Counted from the stretch's first letter, positions 39,101 through 50,721 are shown. The stretch is DNA of 64,000 nt from Puffinus mauretanicus (GCA_023333565.1 JAJKFH010001585.1:62001-126000), one strand, 5' to 3'. The notes: generated by a model not told the origin, from the sequence alone. Numbers and translations are program-made.

Positions 39101-42100
39101 CCTTACTAGTGTTTGCATACCTACCCCAGGGCTGTTTGAAAGCTTCTCCTTCTAGAAAGGATCTGCAGTCCGGAGTCTGTCTAAAAAAAAGCAATCTTAG
39201 GATGTTTTTACAGTCAGTCCAGAGAAATTGGCACTGTTAAAGCACAAAACCTCTCCTTCTAATACAATTATATGGTTTATGCCTCAAAAAAATTCTGTGG
39301 ACTATATAGTCCAGAATGTCTAATTAGACCCATACAGAACATCTAAATAGACCAGAAGGGCTTGGGGGTTTTGTTTCTCTAATAAACTCAAATTCAGCTG
39401 GGTGTATGTTTCTCAAAATTTGGGTATTTTTTGGATTCACTTAAGGTGACTAACCTTAAGATAATGGCTGTGCATGTATCCTTTATCAACAGTGAGCTTT
39501 CATTTAAGACAGGATTTTACTACTCTGATTTACTTAGACAGTTTTCCTGTTTAGCTACAATGGTCTAAATTCCTCTTCAAGCCTTCAAAGTCAGTTATGT
39601 CATGTCAGGTCTAATCCTTGACCAGTTCCTCAGTTACCTAAGGTATGTGTTTTATTCACAGTCAATGTGTCTAGAGAATGTGACAAAGTCTTTTCAATTC
39701 CACTGGTGTTGGCAGAAGAAGTAGTTTTAGGTCATCGCTTAATAGTAATTTTCCTCACATTCCTGTTACTTCCTCTTTCATCATTTTGTTTTTGTGTTAT
39801 AGAGAGTGAATGCCTTTAAGGGAATTTAAGAGTTTGCTTTGTTTTATTTTAATCTATCATTTTTAGCATTACATAGTAGGGGTTAAACAGCATTGTTGCA
39901 AGACTATTACCAACCTCCTTACCGTATCAGAAATAATTCTAAGTATCATAATAAATGTCAAGGTGAAAGTAAACTTTGCCAGTTTTTTTTACATATATAG
40001 AGATACACAATTATTTTTAATAGTTCAGAAATAAAAAAATAACTTTAAAATTCAGTGTGTCTTGTTCCTCTTCCTTTCTTTTGGAGTCTGACTTCCTAAA
40101 GTCTCAGAAGTTATCCCAAAACTCAGGAAATTTATTTCATTATTCTCTTTAAAAAGTCTTTTTAATATTTTTTTTGTTTAATTTAGTTTATTTTTTTGAA
40201 TAACATGCTATTGCAAAAGGCACATTATCATATATTACAAACTCCATTTAATCAAATTTATTTTTTTAGAGGAAAATTAAGTCTTCAGTAAAGATCACCA
40301 TAAGGAGTAGAAAACAGAAAATTATATCGATCTTGCATATTAATGTTTTATAGTGGTTAACATATAACTAAAATATACTGTATCAATACTCAATTATAGG
40401 CAGTAAGTCTTTTAGGCACCTGCTTCCCATTAGTTTAGATGAGAAGTTTTCTAAATGCATTTGTGGCTCTAGATTTCAATTTTTAAATGAGAATAAATTG
40501 TGTTATTATTTTATTAGGTAAAGCTGAAAATATCACTGAATACATTGCACAGTCTATGCAGCCTGCCCTACTTCTGTGATGCAGAAAGTTGCATGTAGTT
40601 GCAAATATTTTAAAAGAAATATTTATTGTTATATTATTTTTTAATGAGTTGTAATATTTTTTTTATTCCTAGACTATAACAGCATGGTGAGATATTTATT
40701 ACAATGGGATAAATATTTCATTTTCAACATGTGCCTCTTAACGCTTCAGATTTAACTACGATGGTGGGAATTCACTAGTCAGACAGGAAAAGTAAATTAT
40801 CACGGATAGCTTATGGAGTTACAGAGAAGGTATAATGTTATAAGGCATATGATTAGGGTAAGGAATAAGATTATAGTGATATACAGTTAAGAGGGAGAAG
40901 TCCCAAGATCAGAGAAACTTTCATAAATATTTAACATTTGAGCACTGTGATTATTTGAAATGAGTATCTGAATTCTTTGAGATTTATCCATTTTCTATAA
41001 GGATCTGAACTTAATTTTTCTATGAACATTTTCTGCTAAAATTCTGGGTTTTTTTTTTTTGTGAATGTCAGACTATTCCAATGTTCTGTCAGTCTTAAAA
41101 ACATAGTATTTCTGAACTCCATATTGTAGATATTTTCCTAACTAATATGAGGTACAGTTCCACCCATGGAACTGGAGAATTGAGGGTTCATGACACTGTT
41201 GCCCTGTTTCACTCCAGAATCTTGTTCTCTGCAGTCCACTGAAAATGACATAAAACCTAAGTTGCTTGTTATGGGATAGGTTTCCTACATACTGCTTAAA
41301 ACTGTCGAAGTTTCTTCATATATAGTTTCTTCAAATTTCACTTTAATTAATATAGTAATGTCACCATTTTTCAATAAAGACTTAAAGCTTTCTACGTTTT
41401 AATTGCTTGGGCACCCTAGTGCAGATGACCACAGCTGATAGTAGTATAATGAGATGTACAGATTTAAGAGATTGGGACTGTTCTTCACACATGGATAACC
41501 GTACTTGCACGACAGAGGTTAATGACAGAGTGATGTTATGAAGCTAGCCTTTCCTTTCTTTGTGTTCATGGATTTATGAGCAATAAAGAGTATATCTAAC
41601 GTATTAAAAAGGGATCAAGTGAGCTGCCTCAAACAGCAATTGTCAATGGGAATTATCACGTGACCTGTAAGTCATGAATGGGGGGGGGCACATTCTCTTT
41701 TAACAATACTGATGTAACCCAATTTCCTTGAAGTCTAGAGGAAAATATTTTGGATTTAAAATTCATTTTTTGAATTATTGATAGCCTTGAAAATGTGATA
41801 AATAAATAATAGAAGCTATTAATGCCTGAGTCAAACAAATGCATCATAGCAATGCAGAAAACATTTAAGAATTGGTACATCAAGGTGCCAGAATTATATC
41901 ACTATATCTCATCCTTATCATTTCTATTAATAACAAAAACAGGATTAGCTCCTCAAACATAATTAGCATGCATCTGAAGAGCTATGTCCATAGTAATAAT
42001 GAAGATCAAGCTAAAATAACCATGGGAGATCAGTAGGTAACTTGAGATTAAATAGCCATTGCAGACAGTTTGAGGATTAAGGCTACACGCCAAGGAACAA

Positions 42101-42154
42101 AGTAAAAATAAGTATGGACCTAAAACATACTTCAAGGTAACAGCATTAACAACG
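36133..42154. other. Unique non-coding stretch
   Basis: No gene or recognisable transposon is seen over 6 kb. Composition is strongly AT-rich, with T-runs near 37238, 40170 and 41049 and a G9 run at 41680-41688. Frames are no longer than 86 codons apart from the one entering the GC-rich block at its right end. Confidence 0.5.
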
Positions 42155-42621
42155 GGATCCGGGCAGGGGTGCCGGGCAGGCAGAGGGGCCGTGCCGATGC
42201 TCGGGGGATCCGCGAATGTGCGTGTGCCTGTGAACCTGGAGAGCGTGGTGTGTGTGCTGCACCAGTGACCTTCTGCCTCTGCCAGCCCAAGAGGAGGAGG
42301 GGACGTGGCTGTCTGTGCCCGTGTCTGCTGTGAGTCCTCAGTGCAGGTGTTGCTGGGGGCAGCGCCCTGTCTGTGGCCACCTGTGTGACCAGCCATGTCC
42401 GTGTCCTCTGTGTGTGTGTGTATCTGCATCCATGTGTCTGTGTCTCTGAGATACGTGCTCAACTTTGCTACTGGTTAAACCTGAAAACAGGAAAGTTGCA
42501 GCTGCATCCCTCAGTCTGAGCAGAGACCGCAGTGCACTGGGTGGAAGAAGTCCTGGGCTGGACCTCCTGGAGGAGGTGGCTGTTCTTAAAATCCCTTAAT
42601 ATCCTCATCCTGTTTTTAATC
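42155..42621. other. Unidentified GC-rich, CpG-bearing block
   Basis: Composition changes sharply at about 42155, from AT-rich unique DNA to a GC-rich segment beginning GGGATCCGGGCAGG. The first 80 bases carry many CpG sites. Positions 42220-42450 are rich in TGTG and GTGTC words, including a short TG run near 42410. The block ends flush with the C LTR at 42622. A 169-codon minus-strand frame (41953-42462) crosses the left boundary, joining a His/Thr/Pro-rich part to a hydrophobic AT-rich part, and looks accidental. I recognise no family. It may be a fragment of an unlisted repeat, a minisatellite-like sequence or a transposed piece of GC-rich DNA. Confidence 0.5.
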
Positions 42622-42795
42622 TGTGTGGTGGGTTGACCTTGGCTGGCTGTCCAATGCCCACCCAGCTGTTCTCTCACTGCCCCTCCTACACAGGACAGGG
42701 GGAGAAAATAAGATGAAAAATCTCGTGGGCCAAGGTAAAGACAGGGAGATCACTCACTAATTACCATAACAGGCAAAACAGACTCCACTGAAAAA

Positions 42796-43356
42796 CTGAA
42801 TATGAACCAACAACGTGCACTCGCAGCCCAGAAAGCCGATCACATCCTAGGTTGCATCAAAAGAAGCGTGGCCAGCAGGTCGAGGGAGGTGATTCTGCCC
42901 CTCTCCTCTGCTCTAGTGAGACCCCACCTGCAGTATGTGTCCAGCTCTGGAGACCCCAGCAGAAGAAATACATAGACCTGCCAGACCGGGTTCAGAGGAG
43001 GGCCACAAAGGTCATCAAGGGGCTGGAGCACCTCCCATATGAGGACAGGTTGAGAGTTGGGGTTGTTCAGCCTGGAGAAGAGAAGGCTCTGGGGAGACCT
43101 AATTGCCGTCTTTCAATACTTAAAGAGGACCTACAAGAAAGATGGAGAGAGACTCTTTATCAGGGAGTGTAGTGATAGGACAAAGAGTAAGAGTTTTAAA
43201 CTGGAAGAGGGTAGATTTAGATCAGATATTAGGAAAAAAATCTTTACTGTGAGGATGGTGAGGCACTGGAACAGGTTGCCCAGAGAAGCTGTGGATGCCC
43301 CCTCCCTGAAAGTGTTCAAGGCCAGGTTGGATGGGGCTTTGAGCAACCTGATCTAG
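42796..43356 (+). pseudogene. CR1 ORF2 C-terminal remnant, two frame breaks
   Basis: This is the C-terminal end of the CR1 reverse-transcriptase protein, downstream of the catalytic core. Three frame-shifted blocks follow one another. The first is in the frame of 42823 and includes GCIKRSVASR. The second is in the frame of 42852 and includes VQRRATKVIKGLEHL. The third returns to the first frame and includes FSLEKRR and HWNRLPREAVDAPSLKVF, then a stop ending at 43356. Breaks lie near 42934-42938 (one base missing relative to the family pattern) and 43051-43056 (two bases missing). The endonuclease domain and catalytic palm are absent, so the copy cannot mobilise itself. Confidence 0.9.
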
Positions 43357-43434
43357 TGGAAGGTACCGCTGCCCATGGCGGCGGGGTTGGAACTAGATGA
43401 TATTTAAGGTCCTTTCCAACCCAGATCATTGTAT

Positions 43435-43458
43435 GATTCTATGATTCTATGATTCTAT
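43435..43458 (+). repeat. CR1 terminal octamer repeat
   Basis: Three perfect tandem GATTCTAT units form the 3' end of the CR1. In avian CR1 the octamer tail is the feature the reverse transcriptase uses to start copying. Confidence 0.9.
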
Positions 43459-44068
43459 GACTTGGAGAAAATTAATTTATTTCCAACAAAAAGAGTAGAA
43501 TGGTGAGAAACAAAGACAAAATTAAAACAAAAACACCATTCCCCACTCTTACCCCTTTTCCTGAAGCTCAACTTTACTCCTTCTATCCTGACCCTGAGCA
43601 GTGCAGGGGGGTGAGGAATGGGGGCTGTGATTAGTCCATAACACTGCCTTTCTGCAGCATCTTTCTGCTCACACTTTTCCCTTGCTCCAGCATAGGATCT
43701 CCATGGGCTTCAGTTTCCATCAGGACCTATCCACCAGCTCCAACGTGGGGTCCTTCACAGGCTGCAGTGTGGATATCTGCTCCATCATAGTCCTTCATGG
43801 ACTGCAGGGGCACAGCCTGCTTCACCATGGTCTTGTCCATGGGCTGCAAGAGAATCTCTGCTCTGGCACCTGGAGTAACTCCTCCTCTCCTCCTTTTCTT
43901 TTTTCAAATTATTATTATTTTGTTAAATGAACAGATATGTTATATTACCACAGTTTCTTGCATGGTGAAAAGGATTGTTACTTATTGTGTATAGAGACTA
44001 TGTAACACTTGAAAAACAACATTAGAAAATTCATCTCATTCTTACTGACTTTGTGTGCTGTGGTAGAG

Positions 44069-44643
44069 TGTCGTGGTTTAACCCTAGCCAGCAACTAAGC
44101 ACCACGCAGCCACTTGCTCACTCCCACCCCTCTGGTGGGATGGGGGAGAGAATTGGAAGAGTAAAAGTGAGAAAACTCGTGGGTTGAGATAAGAACAGTT
44201 TAATAATTGAAATAAAATAAAGTAAAATAGTAGTAATAATAATGATAATAAAAGAATATACTAAGCAAATGATGCATGATACAATTGCTCACCACTTGCC
44301 GACCGATGCCCAGACAGTCCCCGAGCAGCGATTGCTGCTCCCCAACCAGCTCCCCCCAGCTTATATACTGAGCATGATGTCATGGCCAGTTGACATGGCT
44401 GTCAGTTGAGTCAGCTCAACCAGTTGGCCAGTTGAGTCAGCTGTCCTGGCTATGCCCCCTCCCAGCTTCTTGTGCACCTGGCAGAGCACGGGAAGCTGAA
44501 AAGTCCTTGACTACATAAACACTACTTAGCAACAACTAAAACATCAGTGTGTTATCAACATTATTCTCATATTAAATCCGAACCACAGCACTATACCAGC
44601 TACCGGGAAGAAAATTAACTCTATCCCAGCGAAAACCAGCACA
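44069..44643 (-). mobile_element. Solo LTR, family B copy 4
   Basis: A 575-bp LTR begins TGTCGTGGTTTAACCC on the plus strand and ends AAAACCAGCACA, with a perfect TAGAG target duplication (44064-44068 and 44644-44648). In minus orientation it carries a CRE-like octamer (44375-44382, one base off), the TATA box TATATAAG (near 44361-44368) and ATTAAA/AATAAA-like signals (near 44200-44220). Its U3 contains an extra tandem duplication with two AP-1 sites (44403-44442). No internal retroviral region adjoins it. The intact duplication supports a single insertion followed by LTR-LTR recombination. Confidence 0.92.
44403..44442. promoter_or_regulatory. Duplicated AP-1 motif in LTR U3
   Basis: CAGTTGAGTCAGCT occurs twice, at 44403-44416 and 44429-44442, 26 bases apart. 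Each copy contains the AP-1/TRE consensus TGAGTCA (44407-44413 and 44433-44439). The pair lies just upstream of the CRE-like site in minus orientation, where retroviral enhancers sit. The four sister LTRs lack this pair. Confidence 0.55.
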
Positions 44644-47578
44644 TAGAGGTTAAGGATATATTACTGAATTACTTTTCTATCAATAGCCCGCAGTGAAAAC
44701 AAAGTCAGTACCCAGTGTGTCTATAAGTTAAGGAGACTTCCAAATGCTTCTTAGGTAAAATATCTCTTCTTTCTACTAGCATTCTTTAAATCTGAGGACA
44801 AAGGACTTATTTATACATTTATTGTGATGGAAATCAAGTAAAAAATCTAGACAATGCAGAATTTAAATACTAGGAAAAATACCTTTATATGTTTTTTCTC
44901 CTGTTATCCATTATATTACATGAGATTACTTGAGGTTTGCTCTTGTGCAGAAAAAATTACGTGTCACATAAGAGGACACGAACTTTTAAGCAACAGCGAA
45001 AGGAACCTTGGTTCCTAAATAAATTTTACCTAACTCCAGGTACTTACCTGCCCTAGTCTTTTTTCAGTGAAGAGAGGTCAGCATCTGCTGTGAGGCTATT
45101 ACAGGCCTCAGTTGGGTTCATTTGGGTCTGTGGGTTTCTTCTTCTTCTAATTTCCTTTATATTAAAAGTACATTATTTCATTAAAATAGAAAATTAAGCA
45201 GCAGAAGAGTGGTCAGAGAGAACAGAGAAAGCACAGAAAGCTAGGTGAAATATACTGGGGGAATTTCACGCCATGCTGGAACATGTAACTGCTAATGTTG
45301 CCTAGAAGAGCAAATAATGCACTAGAACACCGCTACCTTTGATTTTGGAAAAGGAGATTAGCAAACTTTAAAAAAACAACAAACAAAAATCAAAACTTTC
45401 CCTGAAAATGTGAAGTATTTCAGTCCATATGTTTCTATTATATTCACCCACTCCTTTCCACCACCCATCCAGGGTGAGAAAATTGATACAGAGCAAAAAA
45501 ATTTAGTCTGCTCCACTAACCCACTGCTAACCAACACAAAGTCCTATTGTCAATGAAAGAACAACTGTGAAAGACAGTAAAAGCTGATGCACTTGCCCAA
45601 ATGCAGGCATCTAGTACTGTATGAGACACCCTAGGATATCAGAAGAATTGACATAGAGCTGGTAGATGTGACATGAGACCTTTGGCACTGCTATGTCCTT
45701 CTCAAGTTGCAGTGGAAACCACGAGACATGCTCTAGGGCATACCGGATAGTACTACATATTCATTTTCAGGAAAATGAGTAATGCTCTGGGCTGAGTGAA
45801 ACTTCAACAGCTCACAAGTTGAGGGTAAAAGCATCAAATTAGAATTTTGCAAGACTGGAGAAAAGTTTATTTTATAATAGTTAATCCCAAGATCTAGTAC
45901 AGAAGTATGGGTTCATCATAACCTAAATTTTCAAGACCGGAAATCTGTATCAAACCTGATTTCTGTGCCTTTGCACATCGTATGCAGAAAAATATTTTTT
46001 GTCTAATTAAGCATTTTATAGTCCAAATTTTTGTTCAACCATTTGTTTTTTGCTTTTTCTATTTTCATGCCTTTTTCTACTTCTGTATTCCTATTTTTGG
46101 CCACAGTGCAAGTTATTGTCTTCGAGAACCAGCGTAGACCTACTCACTGATTACTAGCAGAAAAGTTTTAGGGTATCAGACTTTTCTCATTAAATAGTAT
46201 CTTGAAATAGGCAAGGAATCTTGCATTATTGCAGTATGTTTTGAAGAATTAAAAGTATCATTAGAACTGTCTAGTCTATGATAAAACTATAAAACTAAAC
46301 AGAAAAGAAGCTTAAAGCCTTTATACTCTGTTTAAGACTACTTCTTTCTTTTGCTAATTGCTTTTCTTTTATTCTGAAACTGGAATTATTCAGCATTTGC
46401 CTCCTGTTGTGACTTCATTGGTATTTATACTCTGCTTTTAAAATGAATGTTTCACAAAACAATGAATTATATAGACGCCATATGTCAAATGTTGATTTTA
46501 TTGGACAGTCAGCAACATCCTTTGCACATTTATGAATATTTGCTTTAGTGGTTGTTCTCTATTAATAGTTGGTTGCTGATGATAACAGAAAGACTCTTCC
46601 CAAAAAAATCTTCAGATCAGGTCCTGTAAGAAAATGTTGGCACACACAAACTGACTAGTGTGCATTTTGAAATTATTCTTTTTGCCTTCACATAGAAAAC
46701 ATTTGTAAGGACCACTTATCATTGGTTTGAAAAGGTGATGCTAGTGCAAACTGTGCATCACATCTAATTTCATCTTGTAAATAAATATAATAATTTGTTG
46801 GAAAATCACTTGTGAAATGTGTCATAGTTAGGGACCTTCAAAAATCTTTTTTTCTTGTTTTCATAATCTGCTAGCACTAAGAGAGCAAGCATATCTAGGG
46901 TGTCAAGACACCTCAAAGGTTGTTGGTATACATTACCTTGGAAAAAACAGTTAAAACTTAGTTGTCTTAGTTTCCCATCTGCAGACTGAAGAAAAATATG
47001 CATTTTTTGTTTGTTTTGAGTGCTACTGGTTACTACTCTTAATTCAGGCCTCTCTTAAGCCAAAGAAACTATGAGCTTGAAAACATTTTCTAAATTATTT
47101 AAAGGACAGCTTTGGGATAAGAGTAACTCATAATTTTCACAGGTAAGTAAAATCCATGAATCAAAGATGCCATAATCACAGGGGTCACTGGTAGTTAAAG
47201 ACAAATGTTTCCTCATGTGAATAGATATCCATTTTACTTCTCACTTTAGTTTAATATTTTTGGTAATTCAGTTCTGAATAGATAACAAGGTAAAATGGAA
47301 CTACAATAGTAAGAAGCTGTTTGGGGAAAATTCAGCAATCATCGTTAACTCACTACTGCATGCTTCTTTAATGTTCCACAGTATTATTTAAATGATCCAT
47401 TTACAATGAGAATATCATTACAGTTTTTAGATATCACAGAGAAAATGCTCTCTATGCAGAGATTTGTATCAGAATAATTTTCAAGTTTTGGTCAAGAGAA
47501 TCATGAAGGATTCAGGAGTACAGACTCACATGTAAACAGATTAAAAAAAGAAGAGCTATAGAGAGTAAAGAAAACAAT
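44644..47578. other. Unique non-coding stretch
   Basis: No gene or recognisable transposon is seen. The region is AT-rich with few simple repeats. The part near 46420-46560 is unusually free of low-complexity sequence and contains AACAATG, CATATG and TTTGCACAT words. Frames do not exceed 65 codons. Confidence 0.5.
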
Positions 47579-48692
47579 TGTGGTGGGTTGACCATGGCTG
47601 GATGCCAGGTGCCCACCAAGCCGCTCTATCAATCCCCCTCTTCAGCTGGACAGGGGGAGAAAAAAACCCAAAAGGCTCGTGGATCAAGATAAGGATGGGG
47701 AGAGATCACTCACCAATTACAGTCATGGGCAAAAAAGACTCAACTTGGGGAAATCAATTTAATTCATTACCAATCAAATTCTAGTAGGGTAATGAGAAAT
47801 AAAACCAAATCTCAAAACACCTTCTCCCCACTTCTTCTCCTGCCTGGGCTCAACTTCACTCCTGATTTTCTCTACCTCCTCCCACTCCGCACGGCGCAGG
47901 GGACAGGGAATGGCGGTTGCGGTGGTTCATCACACATTGCCTCTGCAGCTTCTTCCTCCTCATGCTCTTCCCCTGCTCCAGTGTGGAGTCCCTCTCACGG
48001 GAGACAGTCCTCCATGAACTTCTCCAAAGTGGATCCTTCCCATAGGCTGCAGCTCTTCATGAACTGCTCCAGCGTGGGTCCTTTTCACTTGTCCTTTCCA
48101 TGGTGTTTCAGGAACAGACTGCTCCAGCATGGGTCTCCCACGGGGTCACAAGCCCTGCCAGCAAACCTGCTCCAGCGTGGACCCCTCTCTCCACAGGTTC
48201 ACAGGTACTGCTAGTGTGGGGTCTCCACGGGGTCACAGTCTCCTTCAGGTGCATCCACCTGCTCCAGCCTGGGGTCCTCCATGGCTGCAGGTGGATATCT
48301 TCTCCACCATTAACCTCCATGGGCTGCAGGGGGACAGCCTGCCTCACCATAGTCTTCACCACGGGCTGCAGGGGAATCTCTGCTCCGGCGCCTGGAGCAC
48401 CTTCTCCCCTCCTTCTTCACTGACCTTGGTGTCTGCAGAGTAGTTTCTCTCACATATTCTCACTCCTCTCCTCCAGCTGCTGTTGCGCAGCTGTTTTTTT
48501 ACCCTTCTTAAATACGTTATCCCTGAGGCGCTACCACCGTCGCTGATGGGCTCGTCCTTGGCCAGCGGCAGGTCCGTCTTGGAGCCAGCTGGCATTGGCT
48601 CTATCGGACATAGGGGAAGCTTCTAGCAGCTTCTCAGAGAAGCCAGTTCTGCAGCTCCCCTGCTACCAAACCCTTCCCACTGCAAACCCTGT
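47579..48692 (-). mobile_element. Complete solo LTR, family C copy 3
   Basis: A 1114-bp LTR starts TGTGGTGGGTTGACC on the plus strand and runs to about 48692, bounded by perfect ACAAT pentamers (47574-47578 and 48693-48697). The exact right end is less certain because the last bases are not a clean CA. In minus orientation a TATA-like GTATTTAAG lies near 48508-48516 and an ATTAAA-type poly(A) signal near 47758-47763. The centre (about 47990-48400) consists of related units with GCTCCAGCGTGG, CCATGGGCTGCAG and GGGGTC words. Several 70-140-codon frames occur on both strands there, none recognised. It is the most complete reference in this window for the copies at 1108 and 42622. Confidence 0.9.
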
Positions 48693-49354
48693 ACAATGAT
48701 GCTTAAATAACTAGAAATAAAAAAAAACAAAACCCAAACCAAAAACATAAGAATCTTTAACATGCCATTAATTGACTGTCTCACCCTTAAATTCATCTTC
48801 AGCATGTTTATCTGTAAATGGTTTGCAACTGCTCCTGGTTTATAAACTCTACACATATAAATCTCATACATGGAAGGAACTTGAACCATTAGAAGTTTTA
48901 TAAGTGAAGTTTTGAAGTTAAATGGGCTAGCATGAAAAAAACGAGAGTGTAGAAGGTGGGGCTCATGAGTCCCATCCTGGTGTTTTAATCCTGTTAGAAT
49001 TCTTCTTGTATTTTGACCAAAACTCCCTATGACATGAATACTTGAGAAAAAGGTTTGAAGAATTCTGTGAGACTCCTTTTTCGTGGAATTTGCTTTTGTA
49101 TTATATTCGTGCAACTATCTTACTTAAATTCTTGACAGTATAAAAATACTTGATGATTTTCTGGTTTTCAAACCTGATATAAACCGTGCATTCATTAGGT
49201 AAAGCTGATTTTTCTTCCTATTTCAGCTCATAGCTTTCATTCAAATAAAAGTACAAAGCCATAAAAAATTCTAACATTTATTATGTTTTCTTGTTTAAAT
49301 AAAATAAAAATTGTTTTCAAAGCCAGATTCTGTGACTCTCAGCAATCAGTTGGG

Positions 49355-49421
49355 AAAACAACAACAACAACAACAACAACAAAAAAAAAAAAAAAACAAA
49401 AAAAAAAAAGAAAAAAGAAAC
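49355..49421. repeat. (AAC)n and A-rich tract
   Basis: Nine or so AAC units are followed by about 40 bases that are almost all A with scattered C and G. It could be an eroded retroelement tail, but no element body is recognisable upstream. Confidence 0.8.
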
Positions 49422-50721
49422 AGGTGAAATAGATGACATTTGATTTCCACTCTATATCATTCCAAAGGAAACCTATGAAGAAAATATATGACTCAGCAAT
49501 AACCAGACAGCCCTGGGAGCAAAGATCCTTCTTAACACAATGTTGGTAATGTTGATATGTCTTGTTTTTAACAAAGCATCATGTTCTGAAGAAGCAAAAA
49601 ATTTTCAGGCATTTTCTAACTACATCTAGTTAGCAAATGAAAAAGGTCCCAAACAATGTGATTGTACATGAGAGAGATGCCCACAAGACAACATCCCCAT
49701 TTAAATATTGTCTTCCTTGTAAAAGGTGGGAGGACAACAAAACAAAACCAAATGCCCTTTTCCTGTGTTTGAAACGAATGAACCACATTATAATCTTTTT
49801 TCTCCTTCAGGCACGCAGATGACATGAGAAGATGGACAGGTCACTAGGCAGCAAGAAGAACAGATTAAATCAACCAAATACCAGGAGTAAACAATCAGGT
49901 TTCCTCAGAGGCACACTGACCCCTTGAATTTTATTCTTTTCTTTCTCTACTAATACAACACTGCCATACCTTGTTTGGTATCCATAAACGACAGTAGATA
50001 TCCTGTCATATCCTCCAATGGCAGCATGTACAAATGACAATATCACTTAATATTGTTGTGAGATCAACTTAGAAGACGCTATTTATGGAGTCTGTAATAT
50101 CACTTCCTGCAGCACCTGATGTCTCCTTGGAGGTCTGCTACCTGGGTGTTGACCAGACGCAAACTTGCTTTCCTAATGAAATTTGACAAGGCCACAGCTA
50201 TAAGTAGTGTATCTGCACTTGAGTATCTCTTTGCTCAGTAAAAATTAAATGCACAGAAAACCCATGCAAGGTTGTCAAGTAAACTATGTAAGTTTTGCTG
50301 TTGTTGTTATTCTTTCCTATTAAATTTATGTTATTGTCTCTCTATATATTTGGAAGAAAAAGTTATAAAGAAGTAGATATGAGATATTAAAAAAGGTACA
50401 GTGCTGTTTTGAGTTGTTTCAAAGGCAAATTTTTTATGTAGCTTACTTTAATTATATGATTGCAATTTAATTATATTATAATTATAGCTGCAATTACTGT
50501 TTTGTATGTTTCATTAAAGCTGCATACATTAATTGCACCAAACTTCTGTTGATGAGCTTAACTAATATAAGCAGATGTTTACAGCAGAAGAGCCTGGTTA
50601 GCCTTCTACTGTAACATTCCTCTTGCAAGGTGACTATCTCCAGAAAGCAGGTAGCAACTGACTATAATACTGGCAATTTTCAGTTCCTCATTTATTCTGT
50701 TTGTAATTTTACACTATGTAC

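Larger units (their letters stand above)
42790..43459 (+). mobile_element. CR1 LINE, 5'-truncated, nested in a C LTR
   Basis: About 670 bp of a CR1 non-LTR retrotransposon holds the C-terminal part of ORF2, a 3' untranslated region of about 100 bp and the family's tandem tail: three GATTCTAT units at 43435-43458. It interrupts the C LTR between CTCC and ACTTGG, with at most a 3-base ACT repeat at the junction. CR1 is known to insert with little or no target duplication and to be truncated at its 5' end. The clean tail and readable coding sequence suggest a fairly young copy for this window. Confidence 0.95.
42622..43904 (-). mobile_element. Family C LTR copy 2, truncated and split by CR1
   Basis: The left part (42622-42789) matches the start of the full C LTR at 47579, from TGTGGTGGGTTGACC to GCAAAACAGACTCC. 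The match resumes after the CR1 at 43460 with ACTTGGAGAAAATTAA and continues to GCACCTGGAGTAACTCC near 43880, then is lost in a T-rich stretch. About 270 bases present in the 47579 copy, including its U3 end and TATA-like box, are missing. In minus orientation the lost part is the promoter end, so this copy is probably transcriptionally dead. Without the far end no target duplication can be checked. The exact left base is 42622 or 42624. Confidence 0.85.

Noticed and set aside
41953..42462. 169-codon minus-strand frame, the longest in the window
   Set aside because: It crosses the sharp boundary between AT-rich and GC-rich DNA, joins two unlike amino-acid compositions, and has no recognised domain or splice support.
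43435..43458. CRISPR-like or independent microsatellite repeat
   Set aside because: The octamers are directly tandem and form the known tail of the CR1 element.
48623..49114. 163-codon minus-strand frame
   Set aside because: It begins in unique DNA and ends inside the C LTR. Its hydrophobic content follows from AT-rich DNA, and no family is recognised.
49797..49900. Acceptor-like CTCCTTCAG at 49802-49810 with a possible exon after it
   Set aside because: No good donor follows within a plausible distance, and no frame is convincing.
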